Shown here: in pieces, positions 5,762 to 12,826 of the stretch | Layout: each line of letters begins with the position of its first letter | Numbering within the stretch: the stretch's first letter is position 1 | Assembly: GCA_022561675.1 (NCBI GenBank) | Contig: JADFQT010000034.1 | Location: 1-13,343 of the forward strand | Source of the DNA: Chloroflexota bacterium | Lineage (GTDB): Bacteria > Chloroflexota > Dehalococcoidia > Lucifugimonadales > UBA3495 | DNA: 13,343 nt | Direction: 5' to 3' | Made by a program: the position numbers and the translations under genes | Notes under the pieces: generated by a model | What the model was told of the DNA's origin: nothing | Database searches by the model: none | Seen by the model: only the letters and a program-made list of their open reading frames with translations

Positions 5762-5908
5762 TGTCACCCCGAGCGAAGCGAGGGGTCTAAAGTCCCTGGG
5801 AATATAGTCCTGACTTCATTGGCTATCGCGCAATTGGGATACCGATTCATTAGGTTTTACGCGCCCAGGATTTAGATTCCTCAGTCGCTTCGCTCCTTCG
5901 GAATGACA
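5762..5908. repeat. MITE-like dispersed repeat, copy 1 (147 bp)
   Basis: Begins TGTCACCCCGAGCGAAGCGA and ends in TGACA. Both ends, read inward, share TGTCA, a GCGAAGCGA core and TCTAAA, so they form imperfect terminal inverted repeats, each with an internal GCG/CGC foldback. A homologous copy in opposite orientation lies at 9012-9182. No transposase is encoded, so it would be moved in trans if at all. It occupies the gap between the yqeK stop and the promoter region of the selenoprotein candidate; the rest of 5627-5930 holds no gene. Confidence 0.85.
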
Positions 5909-5930
5909 TTGGTCGTTTTGAGTTAGTTAT

Positions 5931-6560
5931 TTAACCCGGCTCAATAGGACCTGGAACCGCGGCCGCCAGCAAAGCGTTGCGAGCTTCCAACATCGCCGGG
6001 TGGACTAACTGGCCCTGGCGGACCAGGGAGACCATCTCCCGCGTGTAAAATTCCACCAGGGCGGCGTCTAAATCGTTAAGAGCCAATTCCCGGAGATGAG
6101 GCTGGTAAGGATAGCGGGGCAGCTTCTGGGGGTCTAGCTTGTCGGCGAGAAAAACCAGCTTACCCAGTTGGTCCAGGGAGGGATGGCCGGTGGTGTGCCA
6201 GTAGACCGCCTGATAGAGAGAGTCATCGTCCAGGCCGTCCTCCCGCCGCAGCAGCTCGGCTCCTACCGGCCCGTGCAGTAACAGGGGGACATGCAACTGC
6301 ACCGGGTCGACGGTTAGATTCAAAGATTCGGCCAGGGAAAGCAGCTCCGGACCGGGGATTGCCCGGGCTACGTCGTGGGCCTGCATCCCCAATGCTGCCA
6401 GCTCCGGGTCCAGCCCGTGGTGAGGAGCCAGCTCTCTGGCGATCCCGGTTACCCGGTTAATGTGGGCTTGGAGCCCCTGGGGCAGTCGGTCGACCCTTTG
6501 TTTTACCCGGTTACGCAGGTCTTTCCAGCCCGGAACCCCGGTTATCCCATCGCCGGTCAT
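5931..6560 (-). CDS. YqeK-like HD-domain protein (predicted Ap4A hydrolase)
   Basis: A 209-residue HD-fold protein resembling YqeK, the iron-dependent symmetrical diadenosine tetraphosphatase of Gram-positive bacteria. Metal-ligand candidates in order: His33 (AHINRV), His62-Asp63 (AHDVARA), His96 (LLLHGPVGAELL), His122 (YWHTTGHP) and Asp140 (LVFLADKLDP), which follow the YqeK order and spacing. It would hydrolyse Ap4A to ADP in the cytoplasm; that assignment rests on family likeness. Its ATG (6560) overlaps the TGA of the upstream HIT gene as ATGA, so translation is probably coupled. About 15 residues longer at the N-terminus than typical, and the first codons lie in a small 15-bp tandem duplication. 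YqeK commonly sits next to nadD or rsfS; neither is present here. Confidence 0.85.
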   Translation of the reverse strand: MTGDGITGVPGWKDLRNRVKQRVDRLPQGLQAHINRVTGIARELAPHHGLDPELAALGMQAHDVARAIPGPELLSLAESLNLTVDPVQLHVPLLLHGPVGAELLRREDGLDDDSLYQAVYWHTTGHPSLDQLGKLVFLADKLDPQKLPRYPYQPHLRELALNDLDAALVEFYTREMVSLVRQGQLVHPAMLEARNALLAAAVPGPIEPG

Positions 6561-6570
6561 CCCATCGCCG
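6547..6570. repeat. Small direct repeat at the HIT/yqeK junction
   Basis: CCCATCGCCG-type sequence occurs twice with a 15-base period (ATCCCATCGCCG at 6544-6555 and 6559-6570). The duplicated block creates the overlapping end of the HIT gene and the start of yqeK, so the overlap may have arisen by slippage. Confidence 0.6.
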
Positions 6571-6904
6571 ACAGCTTGCGTCCGGCCATCAGATGCAGGT
6601 GCAGGTGCTCGATTTCCTGTCCCGAGTCCTGTCCTTGATTCAGGGTTAACCGGTAACCGCTCAGGGTCGCTCCCTCCCGCCGCGCCATCTCCTCCGCTAC
6701 CACGAACATATGACCCATAATAGGTACTTGACCAGGGCCAACGTAAGCCAGCGAACCCAGGTGCATGTTGGGGATTATCAGCAAATGAATAGGAGCCTTG
6801 GGGTTGATGTCCTTAACTACAATAACTCGATCATCCCGGTAAATTGGGGCCGGGTGAACCGGGTCTCCGATGATGTCGCAAAAAACACAGTCCCGGGTGG
6901 TCAT
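6557..6904 (-). CDS. HIT-family (histidine triad) nucleotide-binding protein
   Basis: A 115-residue HIT protein like bacterial HinT, which hydrolyses adenosine phosphoramidates and acyl- or aminoacyl-adenylates. Visible parts: CVFCDII with a zinc-type C-x2-C pair (Cys6, Cys9), DRVIVVKDINPKAPIHLLIIP (26-45) and the catalytic triad segment EHLHLHLMAGR (99-109) with His100, His102 and the nucleophile His104. Strong ribosome site GGGAGG a few bases before ATG 6904. The stop overlaps the start of yqeK by four bases, so the two are one operon. Pairing a HIT protein with a predicted Ap4A hydrolase points to clean-up of adenylylated side products such as those leaking from aminoacyl-tRNA synthetases; this is inference. 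Confidence 0.95.
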   Translation of the reverse strand: MTTRDCVFCDIIGDPVHPAPIYRDDRVIVVKDINPKAPIHLLIIPNMHLGSLAYVGPGQVPIMGHMFVVAEEMARREGATLSGYRLTLNQGQDSGQEIEHLHLHLMAGRKLSAMG

Positions 6905-7022
6905 GTCGCGCCTACCTCCCTATACCAAAACCGAGGTCGGGGGTACAACTAAAGCCATGCCGACCCATTTTGGTTTCACTTGGCTCTAGTTTGGATAACG
7001 AACCCCGGTCAGTTCGCCCGGA

Positions 7023-8165
7023 CTAATGGAGCTGGCTCTCAATCTGGTGGAGTGCCGCTTCTTTATGCCAGTTGACATCGCCGTAGCTGAGTTCCTGTAC
7101 CTTGGCTCGCCGGGTGTATAGCTGCAGGTTGTGCTCCTTGGTGAAGCCAATGGCGCCGTGACATTGGTGGGCCGTAGAGCAGACTCGCTGATAGGCGCCG
7201 CTGACCCAGGCCTTGGCCATGGCGACTTCCTTTTGGGCCGGCAACCCCTCCGAGACCCGCCAGGCCGCTTGATAGGCAATCTGGCGGCACCCCTCCACGT
7301 CGGTGGCCATGTTGGCGCAGTGGTGCTGCACCGCCTGGAAGCTGCCGACCGGGCGGCCAAACTGAGTCCGCTGTTTGGCGTACTCCACGGTCATGTCCAG
7401 CACGGCGTCGGCTCCCCCCAGCATCTCAACACACTTGCCCGCTATGGCTCGCTGCAGGCAGCGCTGAATTATTGGCCAGCCCTGCCCCACTGTCCCCAGC
7501 ACCGCGTCGGCCGGGACTTCAACCTGGCTGAGCAAAACCTCGCACTGCCGGTCCGAGGCTATTGTATTAAGCTGGTTGACCGTTATCCCCGCCTGGTCCG
7601 CCGGAACCAGGAACAGCGTTATGCCCTGTGCCGGATCCCCACCCGCGTCGGTTCGCGCCGCCACTAACAGCAGGTCGGCGGCCTGGGCGTCGGGGACGAA
7701 CAGCTTGGTTCCCTCCAGGCGGTAGCCGGTGCCATCCGGCCTTGCCACGGTTTCGATCCCCCAGGGCTCGAAGCTAGCGGAGGATTCCGTCAGCGCCAGG
7801 GTCATCTTCAGCGTTCCAGCGCAGATACGCGGCAGTATGTCCCGCTTTTGCGCGTCGCTGCCCGCGTCCAATACCGTAAGACCTCCCAAAACCACGGTGG
7901 AGAAGAAGGGACCAGGCACCAAGGACCGCCCCATCTCTTCCAGCAACACCGCCAGGTCGACGAATTCGCCGCCGGTGCCGCCGTATTGCTCGGGAAAAAC
8001 CACTCCGGTCCAGCCCAGGCCCACTAGCTGCCGCCACAGTTCATCGGTGTAGCCCTGCTGATCCTCTTCCATCTCCCGAACCAAGGTCAAAGGGCACTCC
8101 TGGGATAAGAATTCCCGGGCGCTGTTCTTCAGCATCTGCTGGATCTCGGTGAGTCCCAGGTCCAT
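7023..8165 (-). CDS. Acyl-CoA dehydrogenase family protein, possible non-catalytic-type partner subunit
   Basis: A 380-residue member of the acyl-CoA dehydrogenase family. It has GVVFPEQYGGTGG (54-66), the beta-domain segment LALTESSASFEP, the signature YAKQRTQFGRPVGSFQAVQH (262-281) with the FAD-contacting Arg and Phe, and QCHGAIGFTKEHNLQLYTRR (334-353). At the end, where MCAD has its catalytic YEGT, this protein has SYGD and then stops soon after. That C-terminal form is typical of one subunit of the heteromeric actinobacterial and Chloroflexi enzymes, where the partner supplies the base. GGAGG lies about 6 nt before ATG 8165. Substrate unknown. It is alone in its transcription unit here, 118 nt ahead of the HIT gene. 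Confidence 0.92.
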   Translation of the reverse strand: MDLGLTEIQQMLKNSAREFLSQECPLTLVREMEEDQQGYTDELWRQLVGLGWTGVVFPEQYGGTGGEFVDLAVLLEEMGRSLVPGPFFSTVVLGGLTVLDAGSDAQKRDILPRICAGTLKMTLALTESSASFEPWGIETVARPDGTGYRLEGTKLFVPDAQAADLLLVAARTDAGGDPAQGITLFLVPADQAGITVNQLNTIASDRQCEVLLSQVEVPADAVLGTVGQGWPIIQRCLQRAIAGKCVEMLGGADAVLDMTVEYAKQRTQFGRPVGSFQAVQHHCANMATDVEGCRQIAYQAAWRVSEGLPAQKEVAMAKAWVSGAYQRVCSTAHQCHGAIGFTKEHNLQLYTRRAKVQELSYGDVNWHKEAALHQIESQLH

Positions 8166-8553
8166 AAAATTCCTCCGGGTCTAAACCAACTCTTGAAGAA
8201 TCGATTCAAAATGTTCCTCCCCTTTTAAGAGGAGGTCATGAGGGGTCAAAACACCCCCTCTGAGTCTTGCCAAGGGGAGCAACGGGTTTTTTGACACCCT
8301 CAAAGTGACAATGGCAGCGAATTCGTCCCGTACTGCGAAACGCCGCCAGTATAGCCTAAAGCGGTATCTGCCTCAACACGGGCGGTCCGCCGCGATGGAA
8401 CTACCTATAGCAAAGCTAAGGTGGAATCTACCTGCACCGCCATACCAACCCCTAGGCGCTTCATCCTGGCAGTGGTTTAGTGAGTGTGCCGGCCACAGGG
8501 GGTTTGCCGGTCATTGGCAAACGCGGGGAATTGGCATGGGCGCGATGGGAGAG
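8166..8553. other. 388-bp intergenic region with several small inverted repeats, no gene seen
   Basis: Lies between the cupin stop and the acyl-CoA dehydrogenase start, both read leftward. It holds a 20-bp imperfect foldback at 8216-8235 (CCTCCCCTT / AAGAGGAGG), a GAGGGG/CCCCTC pair at 8240-8260, the perfect 10-bp palindrome GAATCGATTC at 8198-8207 inside a TTGAA/TTCAA pair, and a hairpin at 8502-8522. The C-rich foldbacks resemble dispersed intergenic repeats. No convincing protein-coding frame, tRNA or clear -35/-10 pair was found. The GAATCGATTC palindrome, 33 to 42 nt upstream of the dehydrogenase start, could be an operator. Confidence 0.6.
8502..8522 (-). terminator. Hairpin downstream of the cupin gene
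   Basis: A perfect 7-bp stem GTTTGCC / GGCAAAC with a 7-base loop, 31 nt after the cupin stop codon. There is no run of T after it on the minus strand, so an intrinsic terminator is possible but not typical; it may instead protect the mRNA 3' end. Confidence 0.4.
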
Positions 8554-8952
8554 CTAGTCGGCTGATGCCTTCTCCGGCTGGTATTCCACCACAATCTCCA
8601 CCGGCGTGTTCCGCGCGACGATCAGCTCCAGCGGTTCGGTTTGGCTGTCGTTGACCGGCTGGTGGACGGCGTTGGGAGGCACGTAGATGAAGTCTCCCGG
8701 CCCGATGGGAAGGGGGTTTTCCAGCTTATCACCGACGATGAAACGGCCCTGACCTCGAACCACGTATATCGCCGACTCGCAGTTTACGTGGTAGTGAGGA
8801 CTTGAGGCGCAGCCCGGCGGGATGGTGGCTATCGCCAGGTGGATGCCTTCGGAACCGACCAGTCCCTGGGATACTCCGGCCAACCGGGTCATGGCGCCGG
8901 ATTGGATCTCCACCTCCAGCCCGTCCGGGTGAATCACTCTGCATTCAGCCAT
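8554..8952 (-). CDS. Single-domain cupin protein with intact metal site
   Basis: A 132-residue cupin. Motif 1 is PPGCASSPHYHVNCESAIYV with His53, His55 and Glu59, and motif 2 is GPGDFIYVPPNAVHQPVN with His97, giving the complete 3-His/1-Glu metal set. Such proteins may act as dioxygenases, isomerases or sugar/small-molecule sensors; nothing here fixes the substrate. GGGAGGTGA precedes ATG 8952 by about 8 nt. The gene sits alone between the MITE-like repeat copy 2 (upstream) and the 388-bp intergenic region. It differs from the AT-rich cupin at 2309-2650, which lacks the full ligand set, so the two are not recent duplicates. Confidence 0.88.
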   Translation of the reverse strand: MAECRVIHPDGLEVEIQSGAMTRLAGVSQGLVGSEGIHLAIATIPPGCASSPHYHVNCESAIYVVRGQGRFIVGDKLENPLPIGPGDFIYVPPNAVHQPVNDSQTEPLELIVARNTPVEIVVEYQPEKASAD

Positions 8953-9011
8953 TTTGGGTCACCTCCCTTGAAAAGTACGTGGGAAATAGAATTTTATCCC
9001 AAAACGCTCCA

Positions 9012-9182
9012 TGTCATTCCGAAGGAGCCCTTCGGCTCGGCTCAGGATAAACTCCGCGACTGAGGAATCTAAATTCTTGGCCCCTAAAACCTCATGAGTT
9101 AGTCCGGTAGTTACACCATAGCCAATGGCGTCAGGACCATGTCCCCAAGTACTTTAGACCCCTCGCTTCGCTCGGGGTGACA
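9012..9182. repeat. MITE-like dispersed repeat, copy 2 (171 bp, inverted)
   Basis: Reverse-complement copy of the 5762-5908 repeat. On the minus strand its first 32 bases are identical to the plus-strand start of copy 1, and similarity continues through the middle to the shared TCCTCAGTCGC and CTCCTTCGGAATGACA end. It is 24 bp longer because of an insertion next to that end, which adds a second foldback (GAGCC...GGGCTC type). It lies between the aminotransferase stop and the cupin promoter region. Confidence 0.85.
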
Positions 9183-9233
9183 TTTCGAGATAGGAACTAA
9201 ATTGCAGAAAAAATGTACTGCTGCCGGTCACGT

Positions 9234-10400
9234 TTACAGGTTCCGCACGAACTTGTCCAGCCGCTCCAGGGCCTTCAGGAGGTTTTCCTGAGAATTGGCA
9301 TAGGACAGCCGAACGTAACCCTCGCCGAACTCGCCAAAAGCGGAACCGGACAGCAGAGCTACGCCGGCCTCGTTGAGGGCGCGCTCTTCAAAATCGTCGC
9401 TGCTGATACCCAGATTCTTGATGCTGGGAAAGGCGTAGAAGGCGCCCTCCGGTTCGGGACAATTGATTCCCGGGATGCTCCGCAGCCCGTCAGCAACCAG
9501 CCGGCGTCGCAGTCCAAACTCGGCGGCCATAGCCTGAACCGCATCCTGGGGGCCGTCCAAAGCGGCGATGGCGGCCCTTTGGCTGAAGGTGGCCGCACAG
9601 GAAACGCTGTTTACCGCCAAACGGGTGATATGGGGCACCAACTCCTCCGGCATTATGCCGTAGCCCAGCCGCCAGCCGGTCATGGCGTAGCTCTTGGAAA
9701 ACCCGTCCAGAATTATGGTCCGTCGCGCCATCTCAGGAAAGGCGGCGATGCTGTAGTGGGTCCCGGTGTAGAGAATGTCCTTGTAAATCTCGTCGGCCAG
9801 GACATAGAGATTTGGCCATTCCTTAACCAGGTTGGCAATGATTTCCAGCTCATCACGGGTTAGCGCCGAACCGCAGGGATTCTCCGGAGAGTTAATTATG
9901 ATCAGCCTGGTCCTTTCCGTGATACTCTGTGCCAGCCGGTCCAGGTCGGGATGATAGCCGGTCTCTTCCTGGAGCTGCATGGGGACCGGAGTGGCGCCGG
10001 AAAACCGAATCATCGACTCGTAGATGGGAAAACCCGGGTTGGGGTAAATTACCTCCACTCCGGGCTCGGCCAAAGCCAGCAGCAGGTAAAACATGATGGG
10101 CTTGGCCCCAGGAGTGACAACTACATTACTTGGGTCGGTGTCGATGCCCCGCACTTCCCGGCTGTTGCGTGCTATGGCCTCCCGCAGCTCGGGTATACCG
10201 GGAGTGGGCCCATAGTGAGTGTAACCCTCCCGCAGGGCTTGAATGCCGGCTTCGACGATGTGTTGAGGGGTATCAAAGTCGGGCTCGCCGATCTCCAGAT
10301 GGATGATTTCCTTGCCCTTGGCTTCCAGCGCCCGGGCTTTAGCCAACACCTCGAAGGCGGTTTCGGTGCCCAGGTTCATCATTCGGCTGGCTATGGTCAT
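9234..10400 (-). CDS. Class I/II PLP-dependent aminotransferase (AspC-like)
   Basis: A 388-residue fold-type I aminotransferase of the aspartate aminotransferase Igamma group. Key residues seen: GEPDFDTP (38-45), Tyr63 in YTHYGPTPG, Asn175 in SPENPCGS, Asp203 and Tyr206 in LADEIYKD, the PLP lysine Lys236 in DGFSKSYAMTGWRLGYG, the phosphate-binding Arg244, and Arg364 in YVRLSYANS, which binds the substrate alpha-carboxylate. Likely reaction is transfer between aspartate or another amino acid and 2-oxoglutarate; aromatic or alanine specificity cannot be excluded. GGGAGA stands about 6 nt before ATG 10400. It follows the GNAT gene on the same strand after 214 nt without a clear promoter, so it could be its own unit. 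Aspartate made here would feed ArgG, but that link is only suggestive. Confidence 0.94.
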   Translation of the reverse strand: MTIASRMMNLGTETAFEVLAKARALEAKGKEIIHLEIGEPDFDTPQHIVEAGIQALREGYTHYGPTPGIPELREAIARNSREVRGIDTDPSNVVVTPGAKPIMFYLLLALAEPGVEVIYPNPGFPIYESMIRFSGATPVPMQLQEETGYHPDLDRLAQSITERTRLIIINSPENPCGSALTRDELEIIANLVKEWPNLYVLADEIYKDILYTGTHYSIAAFPEMARRTIILDGFSKSYAMTGWRLGYGIMPEELVPHITRLAVNSVSCAATFSQRAAIAALDGPQDAVQAMAAEFGLRRRLVADGLRSIPGINCPEPEGAFYAFPSIKNLGISSDDFEERALNEAGVALLSGSAFGEFGEGYVRLSYANSQENLLKALERLDKFVRNL

Positions 10401-10614
10401 GTTGTCTCCCGGTTTTTAATATCCCCGTTTTTTAGCGATGCCTCAAATAGAAGGGATATTTAAGCAGCAACTGTTTTTGGTTCGAAATGCTCACGACAAA
10501 GGTCAAAGCCGGTTCATCCCGATCCCGTCGTGACTAAATTCGGCAGTTCCTTGGAAGCTTGTCGAACCACCGGTTGTGAACGCCGCTGATATACAGAATT
10601 GGCCTGACCTGGCG

Positions 10615-11049
10615 TTAGTCCGCATACCGACGCATTATGTTGATGTGTCCAAGCTGGGCAACGTAACGCTGCCACTTGGATTGCAGGCCGCTCAGCATCC
10701 CCGACATGGGAATCAGAACAAAGCCGAACCTCCGAAAGAAGTCCACCACGTCGTCCTCACAGATGAGGTAGATGGGCCCTTCGTACCAGGTCACCAGCTC
10801 CGCCACTAAGCTTCTTCCAACGCCGCTATTGCGCCATTCCCCATCGACGGCCAGGCTGGCCAGCTCACAAAATCCGGGGTAGGGTTTGAGGCGGCCGCAG
10901 CCAACTATTTTACCCCGGCTAGTTGAATCCGCGCGGCCGACCAAAAACTGCTCCGCCAGCAGGTCCTCGAGGTCACCACCCACTGCCGCTACCAACTCCG
11001 CGATAGCGGGTAGATCTTCAGGCTGGGCCGGTTCGACTCTGCAGTTCAA
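10615..11049 (-). CDS. GNAT acetyltransferase, N-acetylglutamate synthase-like
   Basis: A 144-residue GNAT protein. It has VEPAQPEDLPAIAELV at the start, LASLAVDGEWRNSGVGRSLV (64-82) carrying the acetyl-CoA pyrophosphate loop R-x-S-G-V-G, and DFFRRFGFVLIP (103-114), the usual tyrosine/phenylalanine-rich motif B. Short GNATs of this type next to arg genes often acetylate glutamate in place of ArgA or the ArgJ cycle; here it lies 36 nt after argG, which supports that, but substrate is inferred. The start is TTG at 11049: no ATG or GTG occurs in frame between the argG stop and the first conserved residues, and no good ribosome site is seen, so translation may depend on coupling to argG. Confidence 0.82.
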   Translation of the reverse strand: MNCRVEPAQPEDLPAIAELVAAVGGDLEDLLAEQFLVGRADSTSRGKIVGCGRLKPYPGFCELASLAVDGEWRNSGVGRSLVAELVTWYEGPIYLICEDDVVDFFRRFGFVLIPMSGMLSGLQSKWQRYVAQLGHINIMRRYAD

Positions 11050-11085
11050 CTTTTTTGGTAAATATTTCCGGGTGAGGCCACGGCA

Positions 11086-12276
11086 TTAGCCGGATTGGAC
11101 CTGGTTCTGGGTGCGAACCGGCAGCCCGTAAATCGAAATAAAGCCCTCGGCAGCCGCGTGATCGAACTGGTCCGATCGGTCGTAGGTTGCCAGGTGGTAC
11201 TGATACAATGCCTGGGGAGCCCGGCGGCCCACTACCATGCAGGTGCCCCGATGCAGGCGAACCCGGACGTCGCCGGTCACGTAGCGCTGGGTGCTTCGGA
11301 CGTACGCATCCAGGTCCTGTCGGTGGTGGGTAAACCAGAGTCCGTTGTACACTACATCGGCGTACTCCTGGGCTATTTTGGCCTTGGTTCTGGCTTGCTC
11401 CTTGGTCAAGGTCAAAGTTTCCAGGGCTTGGTGAGCGGCGTGGAGCACCGTGGCCGCGGGAGCTTCGTAAATCTCGCGAGACTTGATACCCACCAGCCGG
11501 TTCTCCACGTGGTCCACCCGACCGACACCGTGGGCGCCCGCTAGGGTATTCAGGTGGGAGATCAAGTCGATTCCCGCCATGCTCTCGCCGTCTACCTGGG
11601 TGGGGATGCCCAGCTCGAAATGGATCTCCAGATAGGCCGGGTCCATTGGAGTGTCGGAGAGGGCTTTGGTCCAGGCGAAGGCTTCCTCCGGTGGCTCCTG
11701 CCACGGGTCTTCCAACTCACCCGCTTCGGCGCTGCGACCCCACAGGTTTTCATCGACGGAGAAGCGGCTCTGGCTGGCATTTATCGGTAGATTGCGCGCC
11801 TGGCCGTACTCTATCTCATCCTCCCGGCTCATGCCCCATTCCCGTATGGGGGCGATGACCTTAAGCTTCGGAGCCAGGGCGGCGATGCCAACCTCTATTC
11901 TCACCTGATCGTTGCCCTTGCCGGTGCAGCCGTGGGCCACGGCGTAGGCGCCTTCCGATTGGGCGGCCTCGGCCAAATATCGGGCGATTAACGGTCTCCC
12001 CAGAGCCGTGGCCAGGGGATACTTTTCCTCGTAGATAGCCCCGGCTTGCAGGGCGGGAAACAGGAACTCGTTGACCAGGGTTTCTCTACCGTCCACGGTC
12101 ATGGCTTTAACGGCGCCCACCTGCAGGCCCCGCTGCCGGATGGATTCCAGGTCCACCATCCCCAGGTCAATGGTCAGGGTAATGACCTCGGCGTTGTAAT
12201 TCTCCTGCAGCCAGGGGACGGCGACTGAGGTGTCCAGGCCGCCGCTGTATGCCAACAATATCTTGTCTTTGGCCAT
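11086..12276 (-). CDS. argG: Argininosuccinate synthase
   Basis: A 396-residue ArgG, full length, which joins citrulline and aspartate with ATP to argininosuccinate, the next-to-last step of arginine synthesis. The ATP pyrophosphatase P-loop is AYSGGLDTSV (9-18); further family motifs are AHGCTGKGNDQVR, the IAPIREWGMSREDEIEYG block, FSVDENLWGRS and GRVDHVENRLVGIKSREIYE. No key residue looks missing. ATG 12276 gives the normal N-terminus, although only a poor ribosome site precedes it. Downstream is the GNAT gene; upstream, in place of a neighbouring arg gene, lie the broken hicA and hicB. The 76 nt before its start may hold its own promoter; I see no strong -35/-10 pair. Confidence 0.98.
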   Translation of the reverse strand: MAKDKILLAYSGGLDTSVAVPWLQENYNAEVITLTIDLGMVDLESIRQRGLQVGAVKAMTVDGRETLVNEFLFPALQAGAIYEEKYPLATALGRPLIARYLAEAAQSEGAYAVAHGCTGKGNDQVRIEVGIAALAPKLKVIAPIREWGMSREDEIEYGQARNLPINASQSRFSVDENLWGRSAEAGELEDPWQEPPEEAFAWTKALSDTPMDPAYLEIHFELGIPTQVDGESMAGIDLISHLNTLAGAHGVGRVDHVENRLVGIKSREIYEAPAATVLHAAHQALETLTLTKEQARTKAKIAQEYADVVYNGLWFTHHRQDLDAYVRSTQRYVTGDVRVRLHRGTCMVVGRRAPQALYQYHLATYDRSDQFDHAAAEGFISIYGLPVRTQNQVQSG

Positions 12277-12352
12277 GGTATTTATCGGTCATTCCTTGTC
12301 ATGATAGTTGACCCAACAACGCTTAGAACAATTGCAAACATAGCCACCGCAT

Positions 12353-12582
12353 CTATTCTCTGAGCAGAGTTAAAAATTCTTCGGTGGTGAGCTAAGCATC
12401 TCGGAGAATTTTCCGAACCAGACCGCGTCCTAGAGTCTGGCCAGAGTGCACTGGTACAGTTCCACCCGGTGGTCGGGATGCCTCAATCTGACATGACTGC
12501 CCCGCTGGCGAGCAACCTCAAATCCTGCTTTTTCCAGGCCACGGATTACCTCGTCGGGTCTTAAGGCGGGTAATCGGGCCAT
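12353..12582 (-). pseudogene. hicA: Broken HicA toxin gene
   Basis: Reads from ATG 12582 as a HicA mRNA interferase: MARLPALRPDEVIRGLEKAG, then FEVARQRGSHVRLRHPDHR with the catalytic GSH histidine. Near 12461-12468 one base is missing: the continuing frame stops at TAG 12432-12430 after 50 residues, while the next frame carries the expected GTVPVHSGQTLGRGLVRKIL and RDA. That frame meets a second lesion, an amber TAG at 12394-12392, and then resumes with LTTEEFLTLLRE before the natural stop at 12355-12353. Without the two lesions the protein would have the normal HicA length near 75 residues. The start codon directly abuts the hicB stop (TAAATG), so order is hicB then hicA. The toxin is probably inactive. 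Confidence 0.85.
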
Positions 12583-12801
12583 TTAGTCTACGATTTCAAC
12601 CTTTTGTATCCCGACGAATTCTGGCAGGACACCAACATCTCCCTCTTCCAGACACAGCTTTATCACCTCTTTGATGTTGTCCATAAGCTCATCTAGAGTG
12701 CGACCTTGGGTGTAGCAGGCTCTCAGCTGCGGCACCTCGCCCACGTAGAACCCATCCTCGTCCCTTTCGATTACCACGTAAAACTCTTGACTTGTTGCCA
12801 T
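12583..12801 (-). CDS. hicB: HicB-like antitoxin
   Basis: A 72-residue HicB of the short type, a partial RNase H-like fold that binds and blocks HicA. Typical segments are FYVVIERDEDGFYVGEVPQL (7-26), the CYTQGRTLDELMDNIKEVIK helix region and the C-terminal VGIQKVEIV. There is no C-terminal DNA-binding extension, so autorepression may be weak. The frame is intact even though its hicA partner is broken. AAGGAG lies about 14 nt before ATG 12801, longer than usual. It follows the small MazE-like gene by 25 nt and ends on the hicA start codon. Confidence 0.92.
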   Translation of the reverse strand: MATSQEFYVVIERDEDGFYVGEVPQLRACYTQGRTLDELMDNIKEVIKLCLEEGDVGVLPEFVGIQKVEIVD

Positions 12802-12826
12802 AGTGTCGCTGTATTCTCCTTGCGGC

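Noticed and set aside
8305..8565. A plus-strand frame of 86 codons in the 388-bp intergenic region
   Set aside because: No ribosome site, low-complexity composition, overlap with the cupin 3' end, and no recognisable domain.
8983..9017. A promoter for the cupin gene using the repeat's ATGACA end as -35 and TAAAAT as -10
   Set aside because: The spacer is only 15 bases, so the pair is not convincing.
12277..12352. A promoter for argG using TATCAT as -10 and a GTTG/CAAC inverted repeat as operator
   Set aside because: The best -35 candidate (TTGTTC) is 19 bases away and the inverted repeat arms are only 4 bases, below what I would report.
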